Assembly (NCBI GenBank): GCA_003056245.1
Contig: MVDH01000002.1
Coordinates: 124,001 to 188,000 of the forward strand
From: Cellvibrio sp. 79
GTDB taxonomy: Bacteria; Pseudomonadota; Gammaproteobacteria; Pseudomonadales; Cellvibrionaceae
Direction: 5' to 3'
Length of the DNA stretch: 64,000 nucleotides
The notes under the pieces were generated by a model, which was given only the letters and a program-made list of their open reading frames with translations, was not told the origin of the DNA and searched no databases. Every line of letters starts with the position of its first letter. Positions within the stretch are counted from its first letter, which is position 1. Below, piece after piece: positions 9,246 to 17,564 of this stretch. Position numbers and translations under genes: made by a program.

Positions 9246-11144
9246 ATGAAGAACAATGCAAAGAATTTACTCCCGGCAACCCTGCTGTTGGCTATGACAA
9301 CCGCGGTCGCCCAACAGCCTGCATCAGTAGCGGAGCAAGTGATTGTCACCGGCACCTATCACCCGCTCGCGGCGGGGCAGGTGTCATCCAGCGTCAGTGT
9401 GCTGGACCAGGAAACCATCGGACAGCTCAACAAAACCAATCTGGCCGATTTGCTGGAATCCGTACCCGGGGTGTTGATTGAACGCCAGGGCGGCCCCGGT
9501 GGTTTGGCGGTGGCCTCAATTCGCGGCGCGGAAACCAACTACACATTGGTGATGCTCGATGGCGTCGCCATGAATGACCCCGGCAACAGTCGCGGTGGTG
9601 CGTTTGACCTGGGCAGCATTAATGTGGAATCCATCGACCGTATTGAAATTGTGCGCGGCCCGCAGTCGGCGATTTATGGTGCGGATGCCTTGGGCGGCGT
9701 GATCAATATTATTACCCTGCGCCCATCAGCGGGGCATCAACAAACCCTGTCTGTATCGGCGGGCAGTGATGATTATCAGCGTACGGGCTTGAGCGCCCTT
9801 GGCAAAGCGGGAGCCATCGATTACGTATTACAAGCACGGGTGCGCGACAGCGGCGAGCCGGTTAAAGGCAGTGCGGCGGAAGATAGCGAAATCAATCTTC
9901 GCCTCGGTTGGCAACCGGCAGATGCACACCGGTTGTCGGCAAGTTTCCGTTATTTCGACGGCGAACGCACCAGTTACCCGGAGCAAAGCGGCGGTCCGGA
10001 ATTTGCGTTGTCACCACTGCTGGATCGCACCGAATTTACCGACAAAAGTACCGCGCTTGGCTGGCAATATCAGGTTGCGGAGCGCTGGAAAAGTCAGGTA
10101 CAGGCAACCCTTTACCAGCGCGATGAAACATTTGCTTCTCCCGGCATCGCTCCCTATTTCGCCATTCCTCCCAATGGTGCGGATACTGACTTCGAACGCC
10201 AGCAAGTTTCCTGGATTAACACCCTCGGTCAACCGGGAAAACTCTGGGGAAATGTGGGGGTGGAGCAGCGCAGGGAAGAGGGCGATAGTAGCGGCTATCT
10301 GGATGTCGGCATGTTGATGCCGACCGACTTTGCACTGGATCGTCGCACAGACAGCGTCTTTGCTGATATCAACTCACAAATCACCGACCAGCTCCTGCTG
10401 CAAGCTAGCCTGCGCAACGATGAGACCGATGATTTTGGCAACCAGACTTCATCCCGGTTGGGTTTGAAATATCAACTTACAGAACCGCTAGCCCTGCGCG
10501 CCAACTGGGGCAACGGCTACAAATTGCCGAGCTTTTTTGCCTTGGGTCATCCGCTGGTTGGAAACGAAGATTTAAAACCGGAGCAGGTCGATAGTTGGGA
10601 TATTGGCATCGACTGGGCGCTCACCAACCAGTTATCAACCGGAGTGAATTATTTCGCCAACGACTTTCGCGATCCCATCGATTTTGATAGCGAACTCTTC
10701 ACCAACGTCAATCGCGAGCAGGTGGAAACCAGCGGTGTTGAATGGCAATTGCAGTGGCAGAGTGAGGATGATCGCGTCCATCTACGCGGCAACGCGACTT
10801 ATACCGACATTGATGTGAAAGACAGCGTTTCGGTATTAACCGGTCGGCCCCAATGGCAAGCGGGATTGGCCTTGGCGTGGCAAATCAGCGATCACTGGCG
10901 CAGTAGCCTGGATTACCAGCGAGTCGGCGAACAATTTGCGACCAGCCAGCATACCGGCACGGCAACGCTCCACGAACTGGATGCTTACCAGCGCGTAAAT
11001 GCGTCGTTGTTCTGGTCAATCAGCGATGCGCTAGTGATGGATTTTGCGGTGGAAAATTTGTTCGATGCCGAGGCTACAACGGCGGTGGGATTTCCTGCTG
11101 CGGGGTTATCGGCCCGGGTAGGATTGCGCTGGACAGTTCAGTGA
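9246..11144 (+). CDS. TonB-dependent outer membrane receptor (BtuB-like size)
   Basis: 632 residues with a signal peptide (cleaved near AVAQQ), a TonB-box-like EQVIVTG at about residue 30, a plug domain (SVSVLDQETI, LLESVPGV, IRGAETNYTLVMLDG, IVRGPQSAIYGADALGGVINI) and a 22-strand-type barrel. This is the short BtuB/CirA-like class. It would import a ligand across the outer membrane with TonB energy. No cobalamin riboswitch can fit in the 85 bases upstream, so B12 is not supported as the ligand. Its position just downstream of a PQQ sugar dehydrogenase suggests transport of an oxidised sugar or of PQQ itself (TonB receptors for PQQ exist). That is speculation. The barrel ends in WTVQ, without the usual terminal aromatic residue. 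Confidence 0.88.
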   Translation: MKNNAKNLLPATLLLAMTTAVAQQPASVAEQVIVTGTYHPLAAGQVSSSVSVLDQETIGQLNKTNLADLLESVPGVLIERQGGPGGLAVASIRGAETNYTLVMLDGVAMNDPGNSRGGAFDLGSINVESIDRIEIVRGPQSAIYGADALGGVINIITLRPSAGHQQTLSVSAGSDDYQRTGLSALGKAGAIDYVLQARVRDSGEPVKGSAAEDSEINLRLGWQPADAHRLSASFRYFDGERTSYPEQSGGPEFALSPLLDRTEFTDKSTALGWQYQVAERWKSQVQATLYQRDETFASPGIAPYFAIPPNGADTDFERQQVSWINTLGQPGKLWGNVGVEQRREEGDSSGYLDVGMLMPTDFALDRRTDSVFADINSQITDQLLLQASLRNDETDDFGNQTSSRLGLKYQLTEPLALRANWGNGYKLPSFFALGHPLVGNEDLKPEQVDSWDIGIDWALTNQLSTGVNYFANDFRDPIDFDSELFTNVNREQVETSGVEWQLQWQSEDDRVHLRGNATYTDIDVKDSVSVLTGRPQWQAGLALAWQISDHWRSSLDYQRVGEQFATSQHTGTATLHELDAYQRVNASLFWSISDALVMDFAVENLFDAEATTAVGFPAAGLSARVGLRWTVQ

Positions 11145-11156
11145 GGGCTTAGTCGT

Positions 11157-11178
11157 ACCGGGCAATTTATTGCCCGGT
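11157..11178. terminator. Hairpin between convergent genes
   Basis: A 9-bp perfect stem pairs ACCGGGCAA with TTGCCCGGT around the loop TTTA. It lies between the convergent TonB receptor and PepSY genes, where a bidirectional terminator is expected. No clear T-run follows on either strand, so function is uncertain. Confidence 0.45.
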
Positions 11179-11198
11179 GTTAATGCTATTGCCCTGTG

Positions 11199-11564
11199 TT
11201 ACTGGCTAATAATCTGGCCGGTCTGGCCATCAACCCGGACTACTTTCATCCGGCCCGAGTTAAGCACTTTTACACCATAGATCACGCCAGTTTCAGTGTG
11301 CTGGCTATTAACACCCATCACTTGGCCACCGGTAGAGCGGCGCACCAAATCAGCGGCTTGGGCCGGGGTGATTTTGGGCGGTTGGGTATCGTTATTGATA
11401 CTGCTGCTGTCAATCATGCTGTTGCCGGGGGTGCTGGAGGCCAGCCCCATATCGCCATCCAGGAAATCGGGTTCGGCGCTTGCGGGTTGAACAGTTACCA
11501 ATGCAAAAGCCAGCAAAGTGCTGGCTAGTGGTGGAACAAATTGTGTGATCAATGTGAACTTCAT
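11199..11564 (-). CDS. Small secreted PepSY-domain protein
   Basis: 121 residues from the ATG at 11564, where a signal peptide begins (MKFTLITQF, cleavage near QPASA). Earlier in-frame starts would place noncoding DNA before it. After a low-complexity stretch rich in Ser and Asn, the C-terminal 60 residues look like one PepSY domain (ITPAQAADLVRRSTGG, GVIYGVKVL, VVRVDGQTGQII). PepSY domains are thought to inhibit or modulate peptidases or to act in the periplasm of two-component loci; the target here is unknown. The gene lies downstream of a divergent or convergent set with no obvious operon partner. Confidence 0.65.
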   Translation of the reverse strand: MKFTLITQFVPPLASTLLAFALVTVQPASAEPDFLDGDMGLASSTPGNSMIDSSSINNDTQPPKITPAQAADLVRRSTGGQVMGVNSQHTETGVIYGVKVLNSGRMKVVRVDGQTGQIISQ

Positions 11565-11679
11565 ACTACTGGGTCCGGCAATACTTGTTGCAACAAGATT
11601 TATGCATTCACTATCGCCGCTGTTGCTGCAAAGGTCAATTTCACCGTTGCGGTTTTTAATCACAGATAACCTTGAACGA

Positions 11680-12258
11680 TTATCTGTGACGGATGCGGTC
11701 GCCAGGGTGATGACGGGTTTCGGTGTGGTAAATCCGGCCGCCATATAAGTAACTCACTTCATAACCCACCAACTGCCGCTCATAACGTGTGCGATATTGG
11801 GTGGAGCAAACTTCACGATCTTCATAGCGGGTTACGGTACGGCTACCACCGGCAACATCATTACCGATAGCAGCGCCAATCAAACCACCGGCGGCAGTTG
11901 CATGGCCGCTATGGCCCATTTCTTTACCAATCGCTGCACCAATCAAACCGCCGACCACGGTGCCTTTGAATGAATCACCGCCGCGTTGACGCTCGCGATA
12001 CTCTACGGTTTCCACCCGGCAGGAATCGCGCGGAACATCAACCGCCACTTCGCGATAAATTGGCTGAACATCGGTCACCGGTGCATAGTAGTCACGCTCA
12101 TAAACCACCACGCGTTCGTGATGAACCGTGGTGTGGTGATGATGGTGATGCCTGTCGTTATGACGTTTATGGTGGTGATGATCACGATCCGCCAACGCGT
12201 TGTTTGCCAGCAACAGGCTGACGCTGGCCAAAGTGCTGATAAGTAACAGGCGTTTCAT
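11680..12258 (-). CDS. Glycine-zipper 2TM protein with His-rich N-terminus
   Basis: 192 residues with a signal peptide (MKRLLLISTLASVSLLLANNALA) followed directly by a histidine cluster (HHHHKRH, then HHHHHH). Two glycine-zipper helices follow (GGLIGAAIGKEMG and GGLIGAAIGNDVAGG), typical of the Rick_17kDa/glycine-zipper 2TM envelope proteins. The C-terminus again is rich in Tyr, Arg and His (GGRIYHTETRHH). Such proteins sit in the outer membrane or periplasm with poorly known roles. The His clusters suggest metal binding, which is inference. Confidence 0.7.
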   Translation of the reverse strand: MKRLLLISTLASVSLLLANNALADRDHHHHKRHNDRHHHHHHTTVHHERVVVYERDYYAPVTDVQPIYREVAVDVPRDSCRVETVEYRERQRGGDSFKGTVVGGLIGAAIGKEMGHSGHATAAGGLIGAAIGNDVAGGSRTVTRYEDREVCSTQYRTRYERQLVGYEVSYLYGGRIYHTETRHHPGDRIRHR

Positions 12259-12484
12259 GGTGGTTCTCCACTGGGGTTAGAACGGCTGGGATTAAACGGC
12301 ATCTGCCGCATTGCGTTTACGTGATTCCAGACTAGTCCCCGCAAACTGAATTCAAACTGAAAGCCCGGCGGGTTTTATTGTGCGTCAGATCGCAATTGCG
12401 TTATTTGGCTCGAAATTGCGCGAAGCGATGAAATGTCGCTGAAATAAAGCCCGTAAATGCGCCAAATTGTGGTGCAACTCGGGT

Positions 12485-12490
12485 TATAAT
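12485..12490 (+). promoter_or_regulatory. Candidate -10 element for proA
   Basis: A perfect TATAAT lies 52 bases before the proA start in a 284-base intergenic region shared with the divergent glycine-zipper gene. A -35 at ideal spacing is weak; TTGTGG at 12467 is too close. The start of transcription would be near 12497. Confidence 0.35.
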
Positions 12491-12542
12491 CGCGGCCATT
12501 TTTTCCAAACTGCATTTTGGGCTTTCCCGCACAGGTTGTTTC

Positions 12543-13817
12543 ATGTCTGCATCTAAATCCGAATTGAATGTTAAAGAGTACATGGCTGGTCTCGGCCAAA
12601 AAGCGCGTGTTGCATCCCGTATTATCGCTGCGGCGCCGACCGCGCTGAAAAACAAAGCGTTGCTGGCGATTGCCGATGAGCTGGACAAATCGCGCATTAC
12701 CCTCGTTGCCGAAAACCAGAAAGACCTGGCCGCCGGTAAAGCCAATGGCCTGGATGCAGCGATGCTCGACCGCCTTGCGGTTAAGCCAACAACGATTGAT
12801 GGCATGATCGAAGGCCTGCGCCAGGTTGCCGCCTTGTCCGATCCTTGCGGTGAAATTACCGATATGAGCTATCGCCCCAGCGGCATCCAGGTGGGCAAAA
12901 TGCGTGTGCCGTTGGGGGTGGTGGGCATTATTTATGAGTCGCGCCCCAATGTGACTATCGATGCGGCCAGCTTGTGTTTGAAATCCGGCAACGCGGCAAT
13001 TCTGCGCGGCGGCAGCGAAGCGATTCATTCCAACCGCGCCATCGCCAACTGTTTGCAAGCGGGCCTGAAAGCCGCCGGTTTGCCTGCGGATGTGGTGCAA
13101 GTGGTAGAAACGACTGATCGTGCGGCGGTAGGCGAGCTGATTACCATGCCGCAATTTGTGGATGTAATTGTTCCGCGCGGCGGCAAAGGTTTGATCGAGC
13201 GCATCAGCAACGATGCCAAAGTACCGGTGATCAAACACCTTGATGGTATTTGCCACGTGTACATCGACGATAAAGCCGATCTGGATAAAGCCTTCACCAT
13301 TTCCATGAACGCCAAAACCCATCGCTACGGTGTGTGCAATGCGATGGAAACTTTATTAGTTCACGAGCAAGTTGCTGCACAAATCCTGCCGCGCCTCGCT
13401 GCTGCGTACACGGAAAAAGGTGTTGAGTTGCGCGGTGACGATAAAACGCGCGCAATTATTTCGGCGAATGTAGCGACGGAAGAAGATTGGTCAACCGAAT
13501 ATCTCGCACCGATTTTATCGATCAAATTAGTGAGCGGTCTGGATGAGGCGATTGCCCATATCAACCAATACAGTTCACAACACACCGATGCCATCGTGAG
13601 TGAAGATTACACCCGCGCCCGCCGCTTTATTACTGAAGTGGATTCCGCTTCGGTCATGGTGAATGCATCAACGCGTTTTGCCGATGGTTTTGAATACGGC
13701 CTGGGTGCAGAAATTGGAATTTCCACCGACAAAATCCACGCGCGTGGTCCGGTTGGTTTGGAAGGGCTGACTTCGCAAAAATGGGTTGTGTTTGGCGATG
13801 GGCATGTTCGTACGTAA
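12543..13817 (+). CDS. proA: Gamma-glutamyl phosphate reductase
   Basis: 424 residues, full length for ProA. The enzyme reduces gamma-glutamyl phosphate with NADPH to glutamate semialdehyde, the second step of proline synthesis. Diagnostic stretches include [29 protein letters not shown] and the catalytic cysteine segment [10 protein letters not shown], with the C-terminal [16 protein letters not shown]. proA often sits beside nadD in gammaproteobacteria, as here. The start at 12543 has only a weak ribosome binding site, but the N-terminus aligns with the family. Confidence 0.96.
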   Translation: MSASKSELNVKEYMAGLGQKARVASRIIAAAPTALKNKALLAIADELDKSRITLVAENQKDLAAGKANGLDAAMLDRLAVKPTTIDGMIEGLRQVAALSDPCGEITDMSYRPSGIQVGKMRVPLGVVGIIYESRPNVTIDAASLCLKSGNAAILRGGSEAIHSNRAIANCLQAGLKAAGLPADVVQVVETTDRAAVGELITMPQFVDVIVPRGGKGLIERISNDAKVPVIKHLDGICHVYIDDKADLDKAFTISMNAKTHRYGVCNAMETLLVHEQVAAQILPRLAAAYTEKGVELRGDDKTRAIISANVATEEDWSTEYLAPILSIKLVSGLDEAIAHINQYSSQHTDAIVSEDYTRARRFITEVDSASVMVNASTRFADGFEYGLGAEIGISTDKIHARGPVGLEGLTSQKWVVFGDGHVRT

Positions 13818-13820
13818 TCC

Positions 13821-13859
13821 CCACCCCCTCCCAGCCTCCCCCTTGAAAAGGGGGAGGGG
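13821..13859. repeat. GC-rich palindromic repeat, copy A
   Basis: A head CCACCCCCTCCCAG (13821-13834) is followed by a palindrome with arms CCTCCCCCTT (13835-13844) and AAGGGGGAGG (13848-13857). It starts a few bases after the proA stop. A second copy lies in opposite orientation 38 bases on, and two further copies lie at about 45.0-45.2 kb. The layout resembles a REP doublet. It could also stop transcription of proA. Confidence 0.8.
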
Positions 13860-13897
13860 CATTGGTTTCGCCTCCTCATGGGATGGTGCGATCTGTT

Positions 13898-13933
13898 CCT
13901 CCCCCTTGAAAAGGGGGAGGCTAGGAGGGGGTC
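13898..13933. repeat. GC-rich palindromic repeat, copy B (inverted to A)
   Basis: The palindrome has arms CCTCCCCCTT (13898-13907) and AAGGGGGAGG (13911-13920) with a tail CTAGGAGGGGGTC (13921-13933). Read on the minus strand, the tail becomes GACCCCCTCCTAG, which matches the head of copy A. A and B are therefore an inverted pair. The tail lies 4 bases before the TTG start of nadD and provides a purine-rich Shine-Dalgarno sequence. Confidence 0.8.
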
Positions 13934-13937
13934 GCTC

Positions 13938-14573
13938 TTGCGCAAAAGTATAGGTTTTTTTGGCGGCACGTTTGATCCGATCCATCTCGGGCATTTGCGC
14001 CTTGCGTTGGAATTAAAGCAACAGCTCGCGCTGGATGAAATGCGTCTCTTGCCGTGTTACATCCCGCCGCATCGTGCATCGCCCAGTGTGGATGCGCAGC
14101 AGCGATTAGCGATGTTGCAACTGGCGTTAAATGATTGCGCTGAATTGCATTGGGATGCACGGGAACTGCAACGCGAAAAACCCTCCTACACTTACGACAC
14201 CTTGTGCGAATTGCGTGCAGAGTTCGGCGCTGATGTGAGTTTGAGCTGGTGTATGGGGATGGACAGTTTTGCCACGCTGGATAGTTGGCATCGCTGGCAG
14301 GAATTAATCGGGCTGGCGCATTTGGTGGTTGTCGCGCGCCCCGGTTGGAAAATTCCGATGACCGGACCGGTTGCAGATTTGATCGCGCAACATCGCGCTG
14401 ATGTTAGCTGCATTCGTGCAGAAGCGGCGGGCAAACTGGTAATACTTGAACAACGGTTGTTGCCAATTTCTGCTACGGAAATTCGCGCGCAGATCCAGGC
14501 GAATGAATCGCCACAGTTTTTAGTGCCGGATGCTGTGTGGAATTACATTCGCGCTCACGGTTTGTATCGCTAG
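13938..14573 (+). CDS. nadD: Nicotinate-nucleotide adenylyltransferase
   Basis: 211 residues from a TTG at 13938, giving MRKSIGFFGGTFDPIHLGH. It joins nicotinate mononucleotide with ATP in NAD synthesis. The nucleotidyl-transferase motifs GGTFDPIHLGHL and ISATEIR are intact. An ATG 60 bases upstream is in frame, but translation from it would read through the palindromic repeat and add an unrelated N-terminus. AGGAGGGGG seven bases before the TTG is a strong ribosome binding site and sets the start. Unusually, this site is part of the repeat tail. Next genes are rsfS, rlmH and mrdA, the standard order. Confidence 0.93.
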   Translation: MRKSIGFFGGTFDPIHLGHLRLALELKQQLALDEMRLLPCYIPPHRASPSVDAQQRLAMLQLALNDCAELHWDARELQREKPSYTYDTLCELRAEFGADVSLSWCMGMDSFATLDSWHRWQELIGLAHLVVVARPGWKIPMTGPVADLIAQHRADVSCIRAEAAGKLVILEQRLLPISATEIRAQIQANESPQFLVPDAVWNYIRAHGLYR

Positions 14574-14639
14574 CAAAACGCACTGGCGATGAACGAAATT
14601 TTATTTTTAGTTTTATTTTTTTAGCCAATAGGTAACTGA

Positions 14640-14972
14640 ATGTCTGATTTAAACAAAGCGATCATCGACGCCCTTGAAAATCTCAAAGGCAAAAATATTG
14701 TCACGCTCGATGTGCGCGAACTTACCGATGTGATGGACACATTGATTATTGCCAGCGGTACTTCCAGCCGTCACTCGCGCTCGCTCGCTGAAAACCTGGT
14801 AGAAGAAACCAAAAAAGCCGGCTTCCGCGCACTGGGTGTTGAAGGTATTGAAACCGGTGATTGGGTGCTGGTCGACTTCGGTGATACCGTCGTGCACGTG
14901 ATGCAGCAGGAAACGCGCGATTACTACGAGTTGGAAAAACTCTGGTCGATGAAGCCTGCAAATAGAACCTGA
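14640..14972 (+). CDS. rsfS: Ribosomal silencing factor RsfS
   Basis: 110 residues of the RsfS/YbeB/Iojap family, which binds protein L14 of the large ribosomal subunit and blocks subunit joining in starvation. Family stretches: [23 protein letters not shown] and [18 protein letters not shown]. It sits between nadD and rlmH as in most gammaproteobacteria, 14 bases before rlmH. The upstream 66 bases are AT-rich and may carry a local promoter, but no clear element stands out. Confidence 0.95.
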   Translation: MSDLNKAIIDALENLKGKNIVTLDVRELTDVMDTLIIASGTSSRHSRSLAENLVEETKKAGFRALGVEGIETGDWVLVDFGDTVVHVMQQETRDYYELEKLWSMKPANRT

Positions 14973-14986
14973 TCGTTTACTGCCGA

Positions 14987-15463
14987 ATGCGCATAAGAAT
15001 TATCGCCATAGGCACAAAAATGCCCGACTGGGTTGATGCGGGTTACGCGGAATATGCCAAGCGTATGCCGCGCGATCTCACCATCGAAATGGTGGAATTG
15101 CCGCTCGCCCAACGCAGCAAAAACAGTGACATCGCCAAAGCCATGGAAAAGGAAGGCGAGGTGATGCTCGCGGCGATAGAAAAAGGCGGTAAAGACGAAC
15201 AAGTTATTGCGTTGGATGTCAAAGGCAAACCCTGGAGCACCGAGCAGCTTGCTGAAAATCTCGCGAGCTGGAAAATGAGTGGCAATAACTATTCATTGTT
15301 GATTGGTGGGCCCGACGGATTAGCGCAAAGTTGTTTGCAAAAAGCCTCGATAAAATGGTCGCTTTCGCCGCTTACCTTGCCGCATCCACTTGTGCGAATT
15401 CTAGTGATCGAACAGTTATACCGGGCCAGCAGTATTTTGCAAAACCATCCATACCACAAATAA
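14987..15463 (+). CDS. rlmH: 23S rRNA pseudouridine-1915 N3-methyltransferase
   Basis: 158 residues of the SPOUT methyltransferase RlmH, which methylates pseudouridine 1915 in helix 69 of 23S rRNA using S-adenosylmethionine. The N-terminus [15 protein letters not shown], the SAM-binding LLIGGPDGL and the C-terminal [13 protein letters not shown](S)SI are typical. The C-terminus ends NHPYHK, as in the family. Its closeness to rsfS and mrdA fits a co-transcribed cluster. Confidence 0.95.
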   Translation: MRIRIIAIGTKMPDWVDAGYAEYAKRMPRDLTIEMVELPLAQRSKNSDIAKAMEKEGEVMLAAIEKGGKDEQVIALDVKGKPWSTEQLAENLASWKMSGNNYSLLIGGPDGLAQSCLQKASIKWSLSPLTLPHPLVRILVIEQLYRASSILQNHPYHK

Positions 15464-15521
15464 ATTGCAGTAATTTAAACAACGCAGCAACATCAACCTG
15501 GATTTTTATTTCGGCCCAAGC

Positions 15522-17564
15522 ATGCAAGAAAACCAGCATTTTAAAGATCACCAGCGCGAGGCAAAATTATTTCGCAATCGCGTGCTGGTGATGGCGGCTT
15601 TTATGTTGGCGCTGGTGTGCACGCTGATATATCGCTACTACGATTTGCAAATCGTTAACTACGAAGAATATGCCACCCAATCCGAACGCAACCGCGTTCA
15701 CGTGCAGCCAATCCCGCCTACGCGCGGCTTGATCTTTGATCGCAATAACGAATTGCTGGCCGATAACAAACCCAGCTTCACGCTTTCAGTAATCAGCATC
15801 GATGCGACCGAATTAACTACCACCATCGAGTTACTCAAAACCCTGATTGAAATTACGCCGTCGGATCTGGGCAAATTCTATAAAGCACAAAAACAACGTC
15901 GCCATAAACTCGACCCGGTGCCGTTGCGTTATCGCCTCACGGAAGATGAAATTGCCCGCCTCGCGGTCAACCAGCATTTGCTGGATGGTGTAGAAGTGAA
16001 TGCGGAACTGGTGCGCAATTATCCCCATGCCGATATGTTCGCCCACGTGATTGGTTATACCGGTCGCATCAGCGAAAAAGACATGGACTCATTTACCCCC
16101 GAGCAATTGCAACGTTATTCAGGTACCCATGCGATTGGCAAAAGCGGTATCGAAAATAGTTATGAAGATATTTTGCTCGGCGAAGTGGGTAGCCAGAACG
16201 TAGAGACGAATGCCCGAGGGCGTGTAATGCGGGTACTGGATCGTATCGACCCTAAACAAGGCAGCGACCTGCACCTCCATCTGGATACGCATTTGCAAGA
16301 AACCGCCGTGGCTGCGATGCAGGGGCGCCGTGGTGCCGTAGTCGCCATTGATGTTAAAACCGGTGGCGTTTTGGCGGCAGTGAGTAACCCTGGTTATGAT
16401 CCCAATTTGTTCGTGACCGGCATCAGTTACAACGACTATAAAAATCTCAACGATGACATCGACACCCCGCTGTTTAACCGTTTCCTGCAAGCGCAATATC
16501 CTCCCGGTTCTACCATCAAACCGGTCATTGGTCTTGCCGGTTTGCATACCGGCTTTACCGATGTTGACCGCGCAATTTCCGACCCCGGGTTTTTCACCTT
16601 GCCCGGCAGCTCGCGTATTTATCGCGACTGGAGCTTGGCGAAAACCGGTGGCGGTCACGGCCGTGTGAATCTCAAAGTGGGCATTTCGCAATCCTGCGAT
16701 ACCTATTTCTGGGATCTGGGAACGCGCATGGGCATCGACAAAATGAGTGAGTTCGGTGCGCATTTTGGCCTTGGCCAATTAACCGGTATTGATGTGCCCA
16801 GCGAGCGCAAAGGTATCTGGCCGTCGCGCGAGTGGAAACGTGCCGCGAAAGGCCAAGCCTGGTATCCGGGCGATACGGTGAACATGTCCATTGGCCAGGG
16901 ATTTGTACTGGCGACGCCCCTGCAACTGGCGGTAATGGCCAGCACCATCGCCAATCGCGGCGTTCGTTACAAACCGCAATTTGTGCAACGCATTGGCGAC
17001 AAGATCCATGAGCCGATTATCGAAGAAACTCTGGAGATAAAACCCGCTTATTGGGATGCAATTTTTGATGGGATGGCTGAGGTAGTCCATGGCCAGCGCG
17101 GCACCGCGCGCGCTTATATGAGTCCGGGAGCGGAATATCGTATGGCCGGTAAATCGGGAACTGCGCAGGTGGTTGCCATCGCCCAGAATGCAAAATACAA
17201 CTCGGCGATGTTGCAGGAGCGTCATCGCGACCACGCCTTGTTTATCGCCTTCGCACCGCTGGAAGATCCGAAAATTGCCGTAGCGGTGATGGTGGAAAAC
17301 GCTGAAGGCGGTTCCAGTAAAGCGGCGCCAGTTGCGCGCTGGATGATGGATGCCTATCTACTCGGCTATTCATTGAAAGCCGATGAATTTGTTCCGCCGC
17401 TCGGCTTCCACCATGCGGCCATTATCAAACGCCTTAACAATTATATTGCCACGCGCAATGCGGCCCGCGAAGGTAAAACCCTGGATGAGCCGGTAAAAAC
17501 CCCCGAACCTGCTGCGCAACCGGTTGGTATCAATGCAGAGGAAGGAGTGACAGATGATGAGTAG
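15522..17564 (+). CDS. mrdA: Penicillin-binding protein 2
   Basis: 680 residues. It is a class B penicillin-binding protein that cross-links peptidoglycan during side-wall elongation together with RodA. One N-terminal membrane segment (about 22-42) precedes the dimerisation domain (PTRGLIFDRNNELLA). The transpeptidase has the active-site motif PPGSTIKP (Ser in STIK), SQSCD (the SxD variant normal for PBP2) and KSGTAQ. The C-terminal tail beyond the transpeptidase is rich in Pro, Glu and Ala and slightly longer than in E. coli. It overlaps the rodA start by 11 bases, suggesting coupled translation. Confidence 0.95.
   Translation: MQENQHFKDHQREAKLFRNRVLVMAAFMLALVCTLIYRYYDLQIVNYEEYATQSERNRVHVQPIPPTRGLIFDRNNELLADNKPSFTLSVISIDATELTTTIELLKTLIEITPSDLGKFYKAQKQRRHKLDPVPLRYRLTEDEIARLAVNQHLLDGVEVNAELVRNYPHADMFAHVIGYTGRISEKDMDSFTPEQLQRYSGTHAIGKSGIENSYEDILLGEVGSQNVETNARGRVMRVLDRIDPKQGSDLHLHLDTHLQETAVAAMQGRRGAVVAIDVKTGGVLAAVSNPGYDPNLFVTGISYNDYKNLNDDIDTPLFNRFLQAQYPPGSTIKPVIGLAGLHTGFTDVDRAISDPGFFTLPGSSRIYRDWSLAKTGGGHGRVNLKVGISQSCDTYFWDLGTRMGIDKMSEFGAHFGLGQLTGIDVPSERKGIWPSREWKRAAKGQAWYPGDTVNMSIGQGFVLATPLQLAVMASTIANRGVRYKPQFVQRIGDKIHEPIIEETLEIKPAYWDAIFDGMAEVVHGQRGTARAYMSPGAEYRMAGKSGTAQVVAIAQNAKYNSAMLQERHRDHALFIAFAPLEDPKIAVAVMVENAEGGSSKAAPVARWMMDAYLLGYSLKADEFVPPLGFHHAAIIKRLNNYIATRNAAREGKTLDEPVKTPEPAAQPVGINAEEGVTDDE

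Noticed and set aside
13821-13933. Palindromes read as a simple transcription terminator
   Set aside because: Copies recur at 45 kb with the same head and tail and in inverted pairs, and no T-run follows, so a repeat family explains them better.
13878-13937. N-terminal extension of nadD from an ATG at 13878
   Set aside because: It would translate the palindromic repeat and add residues with no match to NadD; the TTG at 13938 has a better ribosome binding site.
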